DNA of 64,000 nt from Floccularia luteovirens. Taxonomy: Eukaryota; Basidiomycota; Agaricomycetes; Agaricales; Squamanitaceae. The notes below the pieces were generated by a model. The model searched no databases. It was not told the DNA's origin and was given only the letters and a program-made list of their open reading frames with translations. Numbering within the stretch: position 1 is the first letter of the stretch; each line of letters starts with the position of its first letter. The position numbers and the translations under genes were made by a program. This document shows positions 1 to 11,899 of the stretch, in pieces. Location of the stretch: the NCBI GenBank assembly GCA_009739215.1, contig VSJF01000007.1, forward strand, positions 1,798,001 through 1,862,000. The letters are read 5' to 3'.

Positions 1-2
1 TG

Positions 3-374
3 AAGGCATTGGGCGGCCTTGGGATATGGTTTTCCGGCTTTTTCTTAGAGTGGGTTTGCCGGCGGGTGGGTAGGCAATCCTCGTTGGGAGGGGGGAAAAG
101 AATAAATTCTGTTGTAGGGGCATCTACCAAGGGAGGAGGAGAATCTGAGAAGGTGATCGGTGTGACATTTGTTGCGAAGGCTATCTCAGTTGGAGTTGTG
201 GGTCCTTCAGTTGGGACCGACCACACGAATTGGCTACCTGAAGACGCTCGGATGTCAGATTTGTCCCACCATGAGGTGTTTGATCGTATCTCACCTTCCG
301 ATTGGGTACGTTTGAGAGGTCTTGACCTGTCTGCAGGCATGGTAGATGTATTATACGGTGTGATATCGCAGTAA
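3..374 (+). CDS. possible 3' end of an unrecognised protein, open at the window edge
   Basis: A frame is open from the first bases to a TAA at 372-374, so this could be the terminal exon of a gene that starts before the window. The predicted C-terminus is mixed in composition (Ser/Asp/His-containing) with no family I recognise. The first 40 or so codons are Gly/Arg/Trp-rich and look less protein-like than the last 60. No splice acceptor or start can be argued for. It may be a chance open frame; treat as weak. Confidence 0.22.
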   Translation, partial: KALGGLGIWFSGFFLEWVCRRVGRQSSLGGGKRINSVVGASTKGGGESEKVIGVTFVAKAISVGVVGPSVGTDHTNWLPEDARMSDLSHHEVFDRISPSDWVRLRGLDLSAGMVDVLYGVISQ

Positions 375-3300
375 GGATGTGATCTGAGGCGAAACGAGGA
401 GAGCACGCACAGAGGAGATGGACAAAATGGCGGGGGAAAGAGGGAGTAGAAGAAGGGCGAGTAAGTAAGGGAAACGGCTGATATAAAACACGAGGCTTGG
501 CTTAGAACCGAAATAGGTAAAGATATACTGGTGCCTGCAGTCCTGCCCACATCTTCCAAATCATCGGGTGGAGATCTCTCAGGACACTCCCTATCAGGTA
601 ATATCGGTCCAACACTCTGTTTCCTCGCAAAACTGCTCTCAAGGGTCCCCAGCCCAGCCCTGAAAGGTCCATTCGTTCGTGGGCTTTCTTTCTTTTTCAA
701 GTGTAGCTCAGTGATTTTCTGTTCTCTCTCCGGTCTGCCCACATCTTATAAATGACTCGAGAATGGATCTGTGCACACACAAAATATATTAAAAATAAAG
801 CTCTAATTAATGCAAGATCATATACAATTTATTTCCCAGCGCAAATTAATACCGGCACATTCTATTATGGCACCAGTCAACCAGCAATCAGTCCATCAAG
901 CCCCGCCACTAACCAAGCATAAGGCCACCAGGCAAGCGCTTGTTTGAATCCTTTATTCTCAACCAGTGACATTGCCATGCCTTGTGACCATGTTATGTTA
1001 TCGGACCGTCTTATAGTGATATCAGTATGGGAAACGATCAGCACTTCGAAGTTTGTAGGCCACCTATAACAGTAATATATCAGAAATATCCACTATTCCC
1101 TCACTTACTTACTCTATCATGATGGTTCATGAGACCGCTTTACTAAAAACTACAATGGCGTCAGTGTGCAAACTTGTACATTTGTTCCCACTCAGTCCGT
1201 TTCCCCGGATAGGGTCCCGATTTATATCTCCATTAGTTCGTTAAGCGGCGGAGAGCAGACACGACTCTGCCTTGCGTATTTCAGTCCCCAGAGGTACTCT
1301 GTTCTTTAAGGCAAAAATATATCGACAGAAACAAGCTAGGAATATTGACAAATACTATGCCATTCGCTGCGTTTTAATTTTTTTTTGTGATGGCATGTTA
1401 CTTACTACATTGTTGTTGCCCTACGACTCGATCACGATTGCAAATTGCAAATAATTTATCGCGATAAAATCGCTGAATTTGAATTAAAATTACTCGCCGA
1501 TCCACTTTCCATCTCATTGCAACGTTACTGAAATGTCCTTTTCATGAATTCGCTCAGTTACATCGAAGAAAACCGTTAACGTCCTCAGCCTGATCCTTTT
1601 ATCACCCCGCCGGCCGGACTTCACTCCTGCCCGAGCCACGCCGCCGCAGTAACACGTTATCTCTAATATAGTTCGCAACAATGTGGGGGTGCAATCAGAA
1701 ACAGAAAGTACCATGAAAATTCTTAACCGATTTAAAACGAAAAGAAGTTCTCTATAGGTGCCACTAAGCAGCATGCACCTCCCTTCCCCTCGGATTCCAC
1801 AATGACCGCTCTGATGGACTCAATCTTTCTTACACCTGTATTTTTTAATTAATCTTTGAGCTTACAAATCACGATTGAAAGTATCCTTTTTTTACCAGAC
1901 CGATGGAGGGCCCTAGTCTCCCTGGGCGCTGATTTCCGTTTGTCACTCGCACCAGAAAACCCCAAGATGGGGAGAATACGGGACGGCCGGCCGACGGGTG
2001 ACTCACTCAACTCAGTAATCAACGTTCAACGTTCGTCCTCTACCAACCGGTGTTCATGATTTTTATCGGGCTTGGTGAGAAAAAGGAACTACTCGGTGAT
2101 GCATAACTGATTGACTTGGTGACAGTGAACCCTCAAAAGTTTTCGCTATGATCAAATGTCAAAGCCAGCATCGACCTAACCATCTAACTCTTGGATTACT
2201 CCCTTCTTTTCACAATTCAACCAACAATTGAGTTTCGGGCTATTAAGAAACCTGTCACCGAAACAATTCTAGTACACCACTATATCCTTTTTTTTGTTGC
2301 TTTGGATTTGCTAAGATGTTAGGGTAACCAAGCTTCTTCGTTAGAGACTCATAAAGACAAGGAAAAGCTCGGTATCGATCAACATATCCAGGAGTAAAAA
2401 AAGTGTCTATGTCAGTCTCAAACTGTATCATCTTTGGCGACACTGCAGGTACGATTTAAAACAGGCCAAAATCCCTCTCCCCCAAGTCATTTTTTTGCCC
2501 ACAGGTCTTTGACCCTCCTCTTTAGATGTAACTTTATCTATTTATTTGATTCCGATAAATAATACAAGCCAAAAAGGAACAAGTATAAAAAAAACGGAAC
2601 TAAATCTACGATTAATTGATCAAGGACCACTGATAGGATTATTTCATGACAGTGTTGCGAGGTCGACCTTGTCCTTTGTTCCATGAATGTAATACCTATG
2701 CAAATCAGAAAAGAATAGCTGAAACATCAACTTCTTTGCCCTAAATATAACTTGTGGAGATTTCAGCCGCATTGATTTCAGTTTACTAAAGTAATGATTC
2801 TATCTGCGCAACAACACCTCAGAGAAAAAACTCACGCGCTGTACTTTCAAGCTTCTCGTGCATATACGATGTCACATCCGACGCGAACGGGTCATCCAAC
2901 CCCAAAATCCAAGGATCTGGTTAACAGATCCCTGATGACTTTGACCGCCACACCTCCGTTACCCCTCTCTGTTTGATATACCAGTTTGGTTTAGGCTAAC
3001 CATAATTGTACACATAACCTCGTGTATACCAACATCTAAGAAAGGAAATGATCCTGGATCATTGAAAGGGCCGAATATAGAATATTCAAGACATAGAAAC
3101 TTGTTGCTACTGTGGGCATAGTTTTTCATGCGCGAATACAAAGGCAGCGGGGTTGTGGAACCGAATGGAACAGCCCGAGTCACTGGCCGCTCCAACATAT
3201 ACAAAAAGAAACAGAACTACTAGAGCAGAAGAAGCGAAAGAGATGTAATCAACCACATGTCCAGGGTGTTCAGCTTCGACTTTTCTAAAGCCTTGAAAAA

Positions 3301-4173
3301 GCGTGCTCAGAGTCCTTTTTGTTCTAGTTATTCAATTCACCTGAGCCAAAATGATGAATCATTCCAAATTTCACGTTCCTTAAAAACGATACAGCGCCGC
3401 CATTACACTTACCGCACCACACCCCCCATCCCTCCCTCATCTACACTCCCATGCAGAAATTACAACGGCGCCGCTTTGGATGAGTGTGATCACGATCAGG
3501 GTATGCATATATAGTTAAGCAAACCCATATACTCTCATTTCAAAAAACAAATTGAATTAAATCTCTATAGTTCTGGTAGCACACCTTGCTGCAATGCCTC
3601 ATGGTAACTAAGTCGTTAAGCAATTATCTACATCCGTTCACCGTAACTCTCGGACTCCGTCATTATGTGCCTGATCTACACTTCAATCATCCACGCCTCA
3701 CCGCAATATCTTTTTTCTTTTTCTTTTAGAACTTTTATTGTTTTTCAGACATAGGAGGATTAGTGCGGGCAGGGCAAAAAGGTTCATTAGGACTATTTAC
3801 ATGATTTACGATCGTATTTATTATGATCGAGTGATGATAAAATGTACAATCTAATAGAGAAAAAAAAAGAATAATCCACATGACGAAGATGTAGATCATG
3901 TAAGTGGTTGAAATTGAATGGATAAAGTGGAGATGGGAGAGGATACAGTTGAACAAGGGTCAAGAGTAGTCCAGGAGAAAACGTATTGATCGCAAAGTTC
4001 ATCAGATCGTACATGACATACTAGTGAAGAGAAAAGGAAATTACAAGCCAGTCACAGAATAATTTAGAGAGAGAAACATTGCAGCCAATGTCCCAGATCT
4101 GAGAACGAACTCGTGAGCGGTCCGGTTCAGAGAAGGAAATCTGTAGAGGAGCGAAGAGTGTCGGATGCTATCC
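375..4173. other. about 3.8 kb without a supportable gene
   Basis: I read all six frames here and found only short open stretches (under 90 codons) with no recognisable family, no conserved splice-phase chain and no paralogue elsewhere in the window. The stretch is AT-rich with scattered homopolymers. The last few hundred bases before 4174 are probably the 3' untranslated region and downstream flank of the minus-strand SLM1 gene. No tRNA or rRNA was recognised by eye. Confidence 0.5.
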
Positions 4174-6330
4174 TTAGACAACCTCTCGGAACCGGCTTTC
4201 CATTGGAGCAGGACCAGGGTAATCGCCAGTCCCAGTCCCCACGGGCTTTGGGGCTGAGATATCACTCTGAACATCGCCGCCAGCACCACCATCGACTTCG
4301 TCATCGTGCCCGATATTATTGGCGTGATCATCATTATGCGTGCGTGTAGACGGATCGATCACCGCTCCGTCGTCTTCGTCGTCGACCATACCATGATGTG
4401 GTGGTCTCCCTTCCGGCGCTTTCTCTTGTTGTCTCTTACTTGGGCGACGTCCTAAATTATCAGCACTGCCGTTAACACCCTCGTCGGCATTGTAATTGCC
4501 ATTCTGTTTCTTGTCAATCTATGTAATCAATTGTGTAAGTTAGGTCAAGGTAAAGCAGAAGTTACGCACTGCGTATCCATTCTGGCCAATTTCCACCGGA
4601 TAATGCTTCAAATCATGGGGATGCGTATATACGGGTGGAGCAGTATCCTCTCTGTGTTGATAGTCTTCTACATCAACATCTACCTCTTCTTCGACACTGC
4701 TACCTTCTGGCTCCCCTTCCTCTTCTTCGAACTCTTCTTCTTCTCCACTAACATAGCCAGCTGCCCTAACGGCAGCTTCAACAGGTCCGGTTCTCTCGAT
4801 TTGTTCGCTCGCCACGAGATAGCGAGCACAGAGCATACGTATGTCATTCCACCACTCCATCATATCTTCATGACTCCTAGCACGGAAACTCCATGCGACT
4901 TGATCGCTAGATCTCAAGAGGCCACGGAAAGAACCACTCTTCGTAGTTCCCGTACCATCTTTTCTACCCTCGATATGAAACTTGTGGGATTTGGCAGTGG
5001 GCGCTGAAGCCGGTCCAAGAGTACACTGAGGTAAAAACACGCTAAATACAGGCATCTGACCACCATGACCAGAAGGATCAGAGGATGCAAATTCGTGCAA
5101 GAACCCAGCAGGCGTGAGGACGAAAATAGCTCTCTTTGTACGCGCGAGTAAACCTCTTCTTGCGCTCGAGATGCCCGGTATGAACAGGGAAAACAGAAGG
5201 GTCGTCTTTGAGTGGATAAGTGATTTGCTCAGGGTCACGGAGAGGGGTTTCTGGATCAAGCAGGTGGTCGGAACGAGCAGAGAACGCGATCCACTCGCGG
5301 TCTGGGGCAAGAGTAGAAAGCTGTCCAGAAAGTGTACGGAATGTATCTTGGGTAGAAATGGAAGCACGTGACTGCCACTCGTCAAATGTCTGCCATGCCG
5401 ATTGAATAGAGCGAACAATCCCCTCTTCGAAATGAGCAGAATTTTGTTGCATCATTACAATAGATTTCTGCAGGAGGTTTTCCTCCAGGACCTGCTTTTG
5501 TAACTGGCGGGCAACAGCCTGGTTTGCAACGTACCTACATTGGAAGTTAGTAGATTCGTTACGAAAATATGGCAGGGGTGACGAACGGATCAGTTTTACT
5601 CCGAACTTGCATTGGCGTGTTCTTGAAAGCAGAGATGTCATTTGCAAGTTCACCGATAAGTTTGGTAGAGTGCTCTCGCTCCTTAGCTACGCCTCCAGCA
5701 AGCTTGCCAGTATCATTTTGAACGTTCTAGTCGGATATTAATCAAGAAATATTAAAACTAGCAACAACCCCTTACTTTGATATGAGCCTTGATTTCTGCA
5801 CGTAATTTCTGTAGATGTTGCACAATAGAACTGTCAATAGTCCGGCCCAAGTCAGCATGCTGATCGGCGATGATTCGGGTCTTGTCTCTGATGGAATAGT
5901 AAACATCCTACACGTTGCGTCGACATGCAGAATTGGTACGTAATCGTGAAGCTTCACAAACCTGCAAACCACCTTCACCAAGGAAGTGATTACCTGAGCG
6001 GAAAGGGACTTGAACAACTCCAGCGAGCTTGTTCATTTCCTTCGCAGTATTTGTTTCGATGTCTGCTATACCCTGAAAACGAATTCAAAAGGTCGTACCA
6101 AAGCATCACTTGGATAGACGCACCTCAAAGTATGCGATTAATTGCTTGACAATAGCTTTCCAAGCCACAAAGCGCTCGATGAGTACATCTGCAGGCTTGA
6201 GGTCGTGAGACTCGATGTTCTTCTTGATGAGAGACTGATTCCTTGAGATGGTGGAGCCTTGCTTGCTACCTCTGGAAAGAGAGGTTGCTCTTGAGAGAGA
6301 GAGAGCATCACCGTTCTGATTGTGGTTCAT
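4174..6330 (-). CDS. SLM1: SLM1/SLM2-type PI(4,5)P2-binding BAR-like and PH domain protein (TORC2 effector)
   Basis: Six exons fit in phase: 6330-6124, 6072-5962, 5907-5776, 5726-5611, 5534-4570 and 4518-4174, coding about 624 residues. The N-terminal half is a helical F-BAR-like region containing the Slm signature FLGEGGLQ near residue 104. A PH domain follows (about residues 305-410) with the block VLTPAGFLHEF, then an acidic Glu-rich tail. In yeast, Slm proteins bind PI(4,5)P2 at the plasma membrane (eisosomes/MCT), recruit TORC2 to Ypk1 and link to calcineurin and actin. Intron 4 appears to be GC-AG (donor GCAAGT at 5610). Inside the PH domain the frame jumps at an AAAA run (5123-5126): one base too many separates KESYF from VLTPAG. 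Exon-phase arithmetic closes only if that base is dropped. Family call is firm; the frameshift could be an assembly error. Divergent from PHO88. Confidence 0.9.
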
Positions 6331-6567
6331 TTGGAGTGGTGAAGAAAGACAAAAAGAGGGGCAAGTTGAAGACAAACCATTTACTTTATTTATTTATTCG
6401 CTGGTGTTTCACAAATCCGAGCGTCATTTCCTGCTGACGTCATCTTATCCAAAACAAGGCTGTGGCCAAGCAAGGACATACAGACACGTTGATTAATATA
6501 ATTATTTTGCTGGCAAAAAAAATGCCACAAAAACTTTCTTTGTCGTCCCTTTGGTCTTATCCTCGTC
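6331..6567. promoter_or_regulatory. shared divergent promoter region of SLM1 and PHO88
   Basis: The 237 bp between the SLM1 start (6330, minus) and the PHO88 start (6568, plus) must carry both promoters and 5' untranslated regions. I see AT-rich stretches and a CT/GA-rich tract near the SLM1 start, but no specific factor site I would defend. Confidence 0.45.
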
Positions 6568-7455
6568 ATGAATTCAGGTGTACAAAACATTGTTATCTCT
6601 CTCGTTGCCATGCAAGGTCACTACTCATTCATATACGTCGCTTCTATCTTCACTGACCTATCCCCAGTGGCTCGCAAGATACCCTTTGATGACCCGGTTG
6701 TCCTAAATTATGTTCGCATCGCCTATGTTGCTGCACAGTGCGTTATACTCGGCACATACTACTACATCTCTTCCGCAGTACGTTATCCATTCAATCTCAT
6801 GGTGCACCCCGAAAACTGGACTTTCATTACTTAGGTCAAGCGCAAGAATGATCCAGACGGTTCTCAAATATGGTGAGGAACTTGCAGTTTACTCTTCAAT
6901 TTAAATTGGCCAACTCGTATTTGCAGTGGAACCGCCTAGTCCTATGGTACGTATACCATGCTCTCGGCACTATGACAAGCTGATCCCACCTTTGTTCTTT
7001 AGTCGCAAGAACCTGGTCAACTAGTGACAACGACAATAAGAGACTATGATCTAACAGAGGTTTCCAAACTGGTAGGTAATCCCTAAACATTTCTTGTGAG
7101 TTATAATATTCATTTTGTAGCTTCGTGGAGCGTACATGGGCATTGCCATGCTTGTTGTTATGCACGGATACTTCGGATACACCCAACCTCTGTTCATTCA
7201 AGCACTTATGGGCTTGAAAAATCTCTATGATGCCAAGCCAGTTGCGATCTACATCATGGGAAAACCTGCGGAAGGAGAACTCAAGCGACCTTTCAAATCT
7301 GCAAACCTCTTTGGCGGTGAGTGCCCCTGCACAATTTTAAACCCCCAATATTTCTCAATCATATCACATCCGCAGCTGCCCCCTCTGGACCACAAACTGA
7401 TGCAGCAACGATTGCCGAGGCCGAAAAACGTGTTGGTTCGAAGAAAGATGAATAA
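6568..7455 (+). CDS. PHO88: PHO88/SND3 family endoplasmic reticulum membrane protein
   Basis: Exons 6568-6616, 6668-6777, 6835-6872, 6927-6946, 7003-7071, 7121-7316 and 7376-7455 give a protein of about 185 residues. Diagnostic family blocks are ARKIPFDDP, LNYVRIAYV, GQLVTTTIRDYD, YTQPLF and LKNLYDAKPV. Pho88/Snd3 sits in the ER membrane, works in the SRP-independent (SND) targeting pathway and was first found through phosphate transport. Two hydrophobic segments are visible, one near the N-terminus and one around 7130-7190. The C-terminus is short and charged. In exon 3 the sequence for KRKND is followed by QTVLKY one frame away: an extra C in the CC at 6853-6854 breaks the frame. Removing it restores the family motif and the phase to exon 4. 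Identity firm, exact exon 3 reading dependent on that base. Confidence 0.9.
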
Positions 7456-7975
7456 TTCTGTTGTACAGCAGCATTGTCCAGTCTGGTTCGCTCCAATATA
7501 ATTGAGATTTTTCACTTTAAGCGTAGACGCATTCCACATGAGGCTTGCTCGGAATTCAAGTGGGGGTATTGTTACTAATGCCCATGCTCAACCCATCATA
7601 CGGTGTATCACGTATTTTTCATTTGAATAATGCTTTGGCCCCAATGCTGCGTGTTGATTTCCTCCACAATATTTATAATTTGCGTTGAGACTTTTTTTGG
7701 TGTGGCTGCGAAATTCGCATGTAAATATTCGTTCATCAGGAACATTTCCTTAGTGGGAATTGCGCATGGTGGGCATTGGAATATTGACGTACTTAGTGTC
7801 CTTGACCCACACATAGTCAGGGTTCTATCTCGGGGCCTCAGACCGCCACAGTAATGATGATGTTAGATTCGTCTGAGTTCAGGTGTTATCTACTCTATTC
7901 TCCCGGGGAAAAAGGGTTTTATTGGAGTTGGAGTATCATCTGATTCCATCAAAACATCGGGAGTTGCAGCAGAGC
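7456..7975. other. intergenic, PHO88 3' flank
   Basis: About 500 bp with no supportable coding. The first part is probably the PHO88 3' untranslated region; nothing else recognised. Confidence 0.4.
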
Positions 7976-8480
7976 ATGTGGTATCGCTGAGCGTCTAGTA
8001 GTTACGAGCGCTAAATGTACTATGAGATCACATGTGAAGTTGATTGTTGACATAGCACAGGCGCTTGAAAAAGAGATCCACCGTTTATTTCATCAGTCCT
8101 CAAACAAGTGATTCGAATATTCATGAACTACAGACTGATCGCATGTTCGGCGATGCCTTTCACCAAGTATATGACATTGATAGATTTACAAGTTCGTTGT
8201 CTCCATCATTTCTTTACAAGGCAAGATGATCACAGTTTTAAAGGAAATGATTAGTTGCGATCTCAAGGCCAATTTTAAAGCATTCCCAACATATCAAACC
8301 AAGAAGCCGGAATGGAATTGAGACGGCGTACAAGACGATAAGCGAGAATTGGAGAATCCATCTTGCACTAGATACACAGCGTGGAGACTATCCATCAAGT
8401 TTCGCTTTAAGGAAGGAGCTAAAATGCTGTACTGCACCAATGAAGATCCATTCATTTTACTCATTTTCACAAGAGGCGTA
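7976..8480 (+). repeat. diverged direct repeat, copy R1
   Basis: This stretch aligns by eye, in the same orientation and with many small indels, to about 9590-10205. Shared landmarks in order include CTGAGCG..CTAGTA, GAGCGCTAAATGTA, CATCATTTCTTTACAAGGCAAGATGA split by indels, ATCAAACCAAGAAG and CAGCGTGGAGA. I see no open frame conserved between copies, so it looks like non-coding or decayed repeated DNA. It could be a remnant of a mobile element, but I saw no terminal inverted repeats, target duplication or transposase. Confidence 0.6.
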
Positions 8481-9042
8481 ATCCAAGTGTTTGAGGCTAT
8501 CTCCTTTCCTAGAAAGATTGATGTCTTTTGCTTACGACCAACTTATAAACAACGTGAAGGCTTTTGTACGTTCAGTACATCAAACATTTCCTCTGCGAAA
8601 GCGACTAGACTATAAATTATAAAATTATAATAAATATAGTGATGGATAAGTTACTTCTATTAGACCCGAAGCCAGGTGATCTTACCAAGACCAGATTATA
8701 ATGGATCGAACGGGTGAATGTTGCATAATTCTCCAATTTTCATAGCCCGAGACTTTACTGATGCCCCCATTTGGCACCTTCAACTGCTATATCATTACAT
8801 CTAATCATTTTCAAACAGATGTAAGAATACCACCAGTAACATGTTTATATGTGTTTCATTCATCGAACTAAGCAAGCACATCCAAACAACCATCTATTAA
8901 TACAAAAAACAAACGAATTGAAAGATATAACCAGAATATACAACTTTAGAAACAGTTCGGGTAGAGAGTACCGTACCACGATGAAACTGTGGTTCGAAAG
9001 CTGACCCTGAGACAAATTTGGAAATGGGCGCATAAGACAAGT

Positions 9043-9393
9043 TTAGAAGGGTAATTTGTCGTGCTTGACGCGGAGACGTTCGAGAGCTTGCAAAGAAGCT
9101 GCCTCAGTCGCGGCTGATTTACTAGGTCCATATCCGCGACCACATTCTTCTTCTTCAACTGTATATGCTGAGAATCAAACCCAATGAATTCATAAATGAT
9201 TTCTCTTACTAAAGATAACCGCGGTCCAAGTTGGTTCATGTTGCGGACCAGAGACTTCTACACGTATGGTATGAGTCTTCCCTAACCATTGGCAGGCGTT
9301 ATTAAGCCCATTTCGGTAGTCTGAAATATGGCCGATCGAAGGTCAACCAGCTTCAAATGAAAACTAAACTAAATATAATAACGAACGAGTCAT
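9043..9393 (-). CDS. stand-alone dsRBM mini-protein, paralogue A (80 aa)
   Basis: Three exons (9393-9387, 9320-9210, 9167-9043; 7, 111 and 125 nt) encode 80 residues. The protein is essentially one double-stranded-RNA-binding motif: helix 1 (YRNGLNNACQW), the loop block GPQHEPTW, a beta segment, Gly-rich GRGYGPSKS and helix 2 (AATEAASLQALERL), ending LPF. Related single-dsRBM proteins are common in Agaricomycetes but their roles are not established. In the canonical lysine patch KKxAKxxAA, the first and third lysines are replaced (SKSAATEAA), which suggests weak RNA contact or a protein-interaction role (inference). No signal peptide or other domain. The start lies in a 7-nt exon, chosen because paralogues B and C share it. 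Flanked by repeats R1 and R2. Confidence 0.82.
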
Positions 9394-9544
9394 CCTAGTA
9401 TTGATTGGCGAGATGTTAAAAAACTGGATATAATAACGAACAACTGCAAATATATTGAGGATGCAAGCTGGCAATGGGGGGATTAATGACACCTAGTGGT
9501 GTGGCTTTAACGTGGGATGATACAACAGGAAGCGTGGGACATCG

Positions 9545-10205
9545 ATACTGCTGAGCGCCTAGTAGTGGCAAGCATCCAATGCCAACAGTAGAACATGTGG
9601 TATCGCTGAGCGCCTAGTAATCACGAGCGCTAAATGTATGAATCAAGGGCAGTCCTCTATGGGAGGAAAACGTGTGAAGATGATTGTCAATATAACATAA
9701 ACGCTTAAAAAGAGAGACCCACACTGTTTATTCCATCAATTTCTTAAGCAAATGATTATAGATGCTAGTACTTACCGAGCCACAGAATGCATTGCATGTT
9801 CTGTGATGCCGGTCGCCAAGTATATGATTTTGATTGATTTACTAGTTCATTATCTGTCCATCATTTCTTTACAAGGCAAGATGATGATCACAATGTTAGA
9901 GGAAAAGATATATGAAAACTGAAAACAGGATTAGTTGCAATATCAAAGCCGAGGCATTCCCAACGTATCAAACCAAGAAGCTGAAATGGAATTGAGATGG
10001 CGCACATGACTCCGAAAAGCGAGAACTGGTGAATCACTACTTAGATGTCAGCTATCACTAGCTAGTGATGCACCTACATCACTAACATCACCATTTCATC
10101 TAGCCCCAGGTACACAGCGTGGAGATTATTTATCAAGTTTCATTTTAAGCAAAGAACCAACATGCCGTACCGTACCAATGGAGACCCATTCATTTTACTG
10201 ATTTT
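9545..10205 (+). repeat. diverged direct repeat, copy R2, with an internal short repeat
   Basis: This is the second copy of the R1 sequence; the alignable part starts near 9590. The short element CTGAGCGCCTAGTA occurs twice here (about 9550 and 9605) and once, with a change, at about 7985. R1 and R2 bracket the dsRBM gene A. No coding capacity recognised. Confidence 0.55.
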
Positions 10206-10762
10206 TAAGGCTTTGGAAGAGATGTGGGGACTGTAACCGATTAGACAGGATTAGCAGTAACATTTTTAAACAGTCATTTACCGTCCTTTGAGACCCTAAA
10301 TGTGTTTTGCATTGTAGAGCGGAAAGAGAGATGTGCAATTGAGAAATCTTTGAAAACAGTCGAAGCAGTCACATCACACAGGTTGATTACTCTGTTTGTA
10401 AACCATTTACCCATTTGTAATATTTTTTAAATCTAATCAAAACTCTGTCCCACTATCTATACAAATATGGCAAGTGTGACGTAACATTTGATAAAGCGCG
10501 CGATATCTTGTCATCTACATAATTCTGTGGCTTGTACAATTGCATGTTACTTCACATTAACCAGACAAACAATAATTTAAAATTTTTGCTGTCTTTTTGT
10601 GTGAACTCGGTCCTTTTTGGACATTGTTGATACCAGTGCTCTTCGTCAAAGGATAATTACACCACCAAAATCAAGGGTAATACAGCTATGACACCGTTGC
10701 CTCAATCACGCAAAGAATGGTGATCGCCCCAACGAGCATTGATGTCTCAACAATGGCTACGG
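10206..10762. other. intergenic between R2 and the segmental duplication
   Basis: AT-rich, no open frame of interest, no paralogue found elsewhere in the window. Confidence 0.4.
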
Positions 10763-10954
10763 ATTAAGCAAGCACATCAAAACAACCATCTATTCTTGGA
10801 AATAACACAAAAAATCAAACGCATTGAAAAACAAAATCAGAGCAATTTATATGACTTCAATATATGTAAAAAAAAGATAGAGTCATATCACAATAAAGCT
10901 GTAGTTTAAAGCCTAGCCCTGCGAAATTTTTGGGAATAGGCGCATAAGACTAGT

Positions 10955-11291
10955 TTAGAAAGGCAATCCGTTGTGCTCGAGACGGAGCTGTTCGAGAGCT
11001 TGCAAAGAAGCTGCCTCAGTCGCAGCTGATTTGCTCGGTCCTTGTCCGAAGCCATATCTTTCGCCCCCAACTGTATATGCTGAGAACCAATCGCAATAGA
11101 TTTATAAGTGATTTCTCTTACCGAAGATATATATCTTCCAAGTGGGTGCATTTCGCGGGCCTTCGGTTTCTTCCTCTACGGATTGGGTCAACCTTAAGAA
11201 TTGGCAGGCGTTATTAAGAGCGTTTCGGTAGTCTGTGAAGAAGAGGTCAGTCGTTGAAAAAGTAAACTGGATATAATAACGAACGATTCAT
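10955..11291 (-). CDS. stand-alone dsRBM mini-protein, paralogue B (80 aa)
   Basis: Exons 11291-11285, 11232-11122 and 11079-10955 (7, 111, 125 nt) give 80 residues with the same fold order as paralogue A: YRNALNNACQF, a Glu-rich beta 1, GPRNAPTWKIYIF, YGFGQGPSKS, then AATEAASLQALEQL and LPF. The lysine patch reads SKSAATEAA, again lacking two of the three lysines. The loop block has Asn where A has His (GPRN against GPQH). Most of the difference from A and C falls in the first half; the second helix is nearly identical. Introns are 52 and 42 nt. Same strand as the neighbouring 125-aa gene, but 2.1 kb away. Function unknown. Confidence 0.82.
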
Positions 11292-11899
11292 CTTAGTATT
11301 GATTGTTGAGATGCTTTGAGATTTAGGAATAGAACTTGAGTTGTTAGAAGGTTATCTGGAGAGCTGAAGCCTGACGATGAAGCATTGGATAGGGACGTGG
11401 TCTGAGTATTTAAAGGCCAAGAAGTTGCTGTACAGCACTAAGTTTTCACCTCCATTGGAGTGATGTGCATAACTCACACAAAGTCCATTCCATTCGGTGA
11501 GAGCATAGCGAATATGATTCGAGTTTTTTTTTTCTGCATACTTAGCGCACAGCAGAGAAATTGACGGTACAATCGCACGAAATTGGGGTCAAACCCTAAA
11601 AGTTTCGGTTTCTAGAATCAAGCCCCAAGATCAGTCAGGGGTGTGATTTGTTTAACGGAGGAAACTACTACACACATGTGGGAGTCATTCAAGAATAGAA
11701 ATGAGATGTATTGACCTGCATTCTTATCGATACACTGAAATGTAACGAAGGGGCTGTTAAATATCTGATGCTAGTTTATTCTCAACTTACTTATGTCGGC
11801 AAATTCTCCTTCCGGCATTCATGTTACTGCAAAAAATACAGGTGGTTAATTATTATCATAAGTATAAGAAACGTACAGCTTGGTAAATTGTTCAATCTT

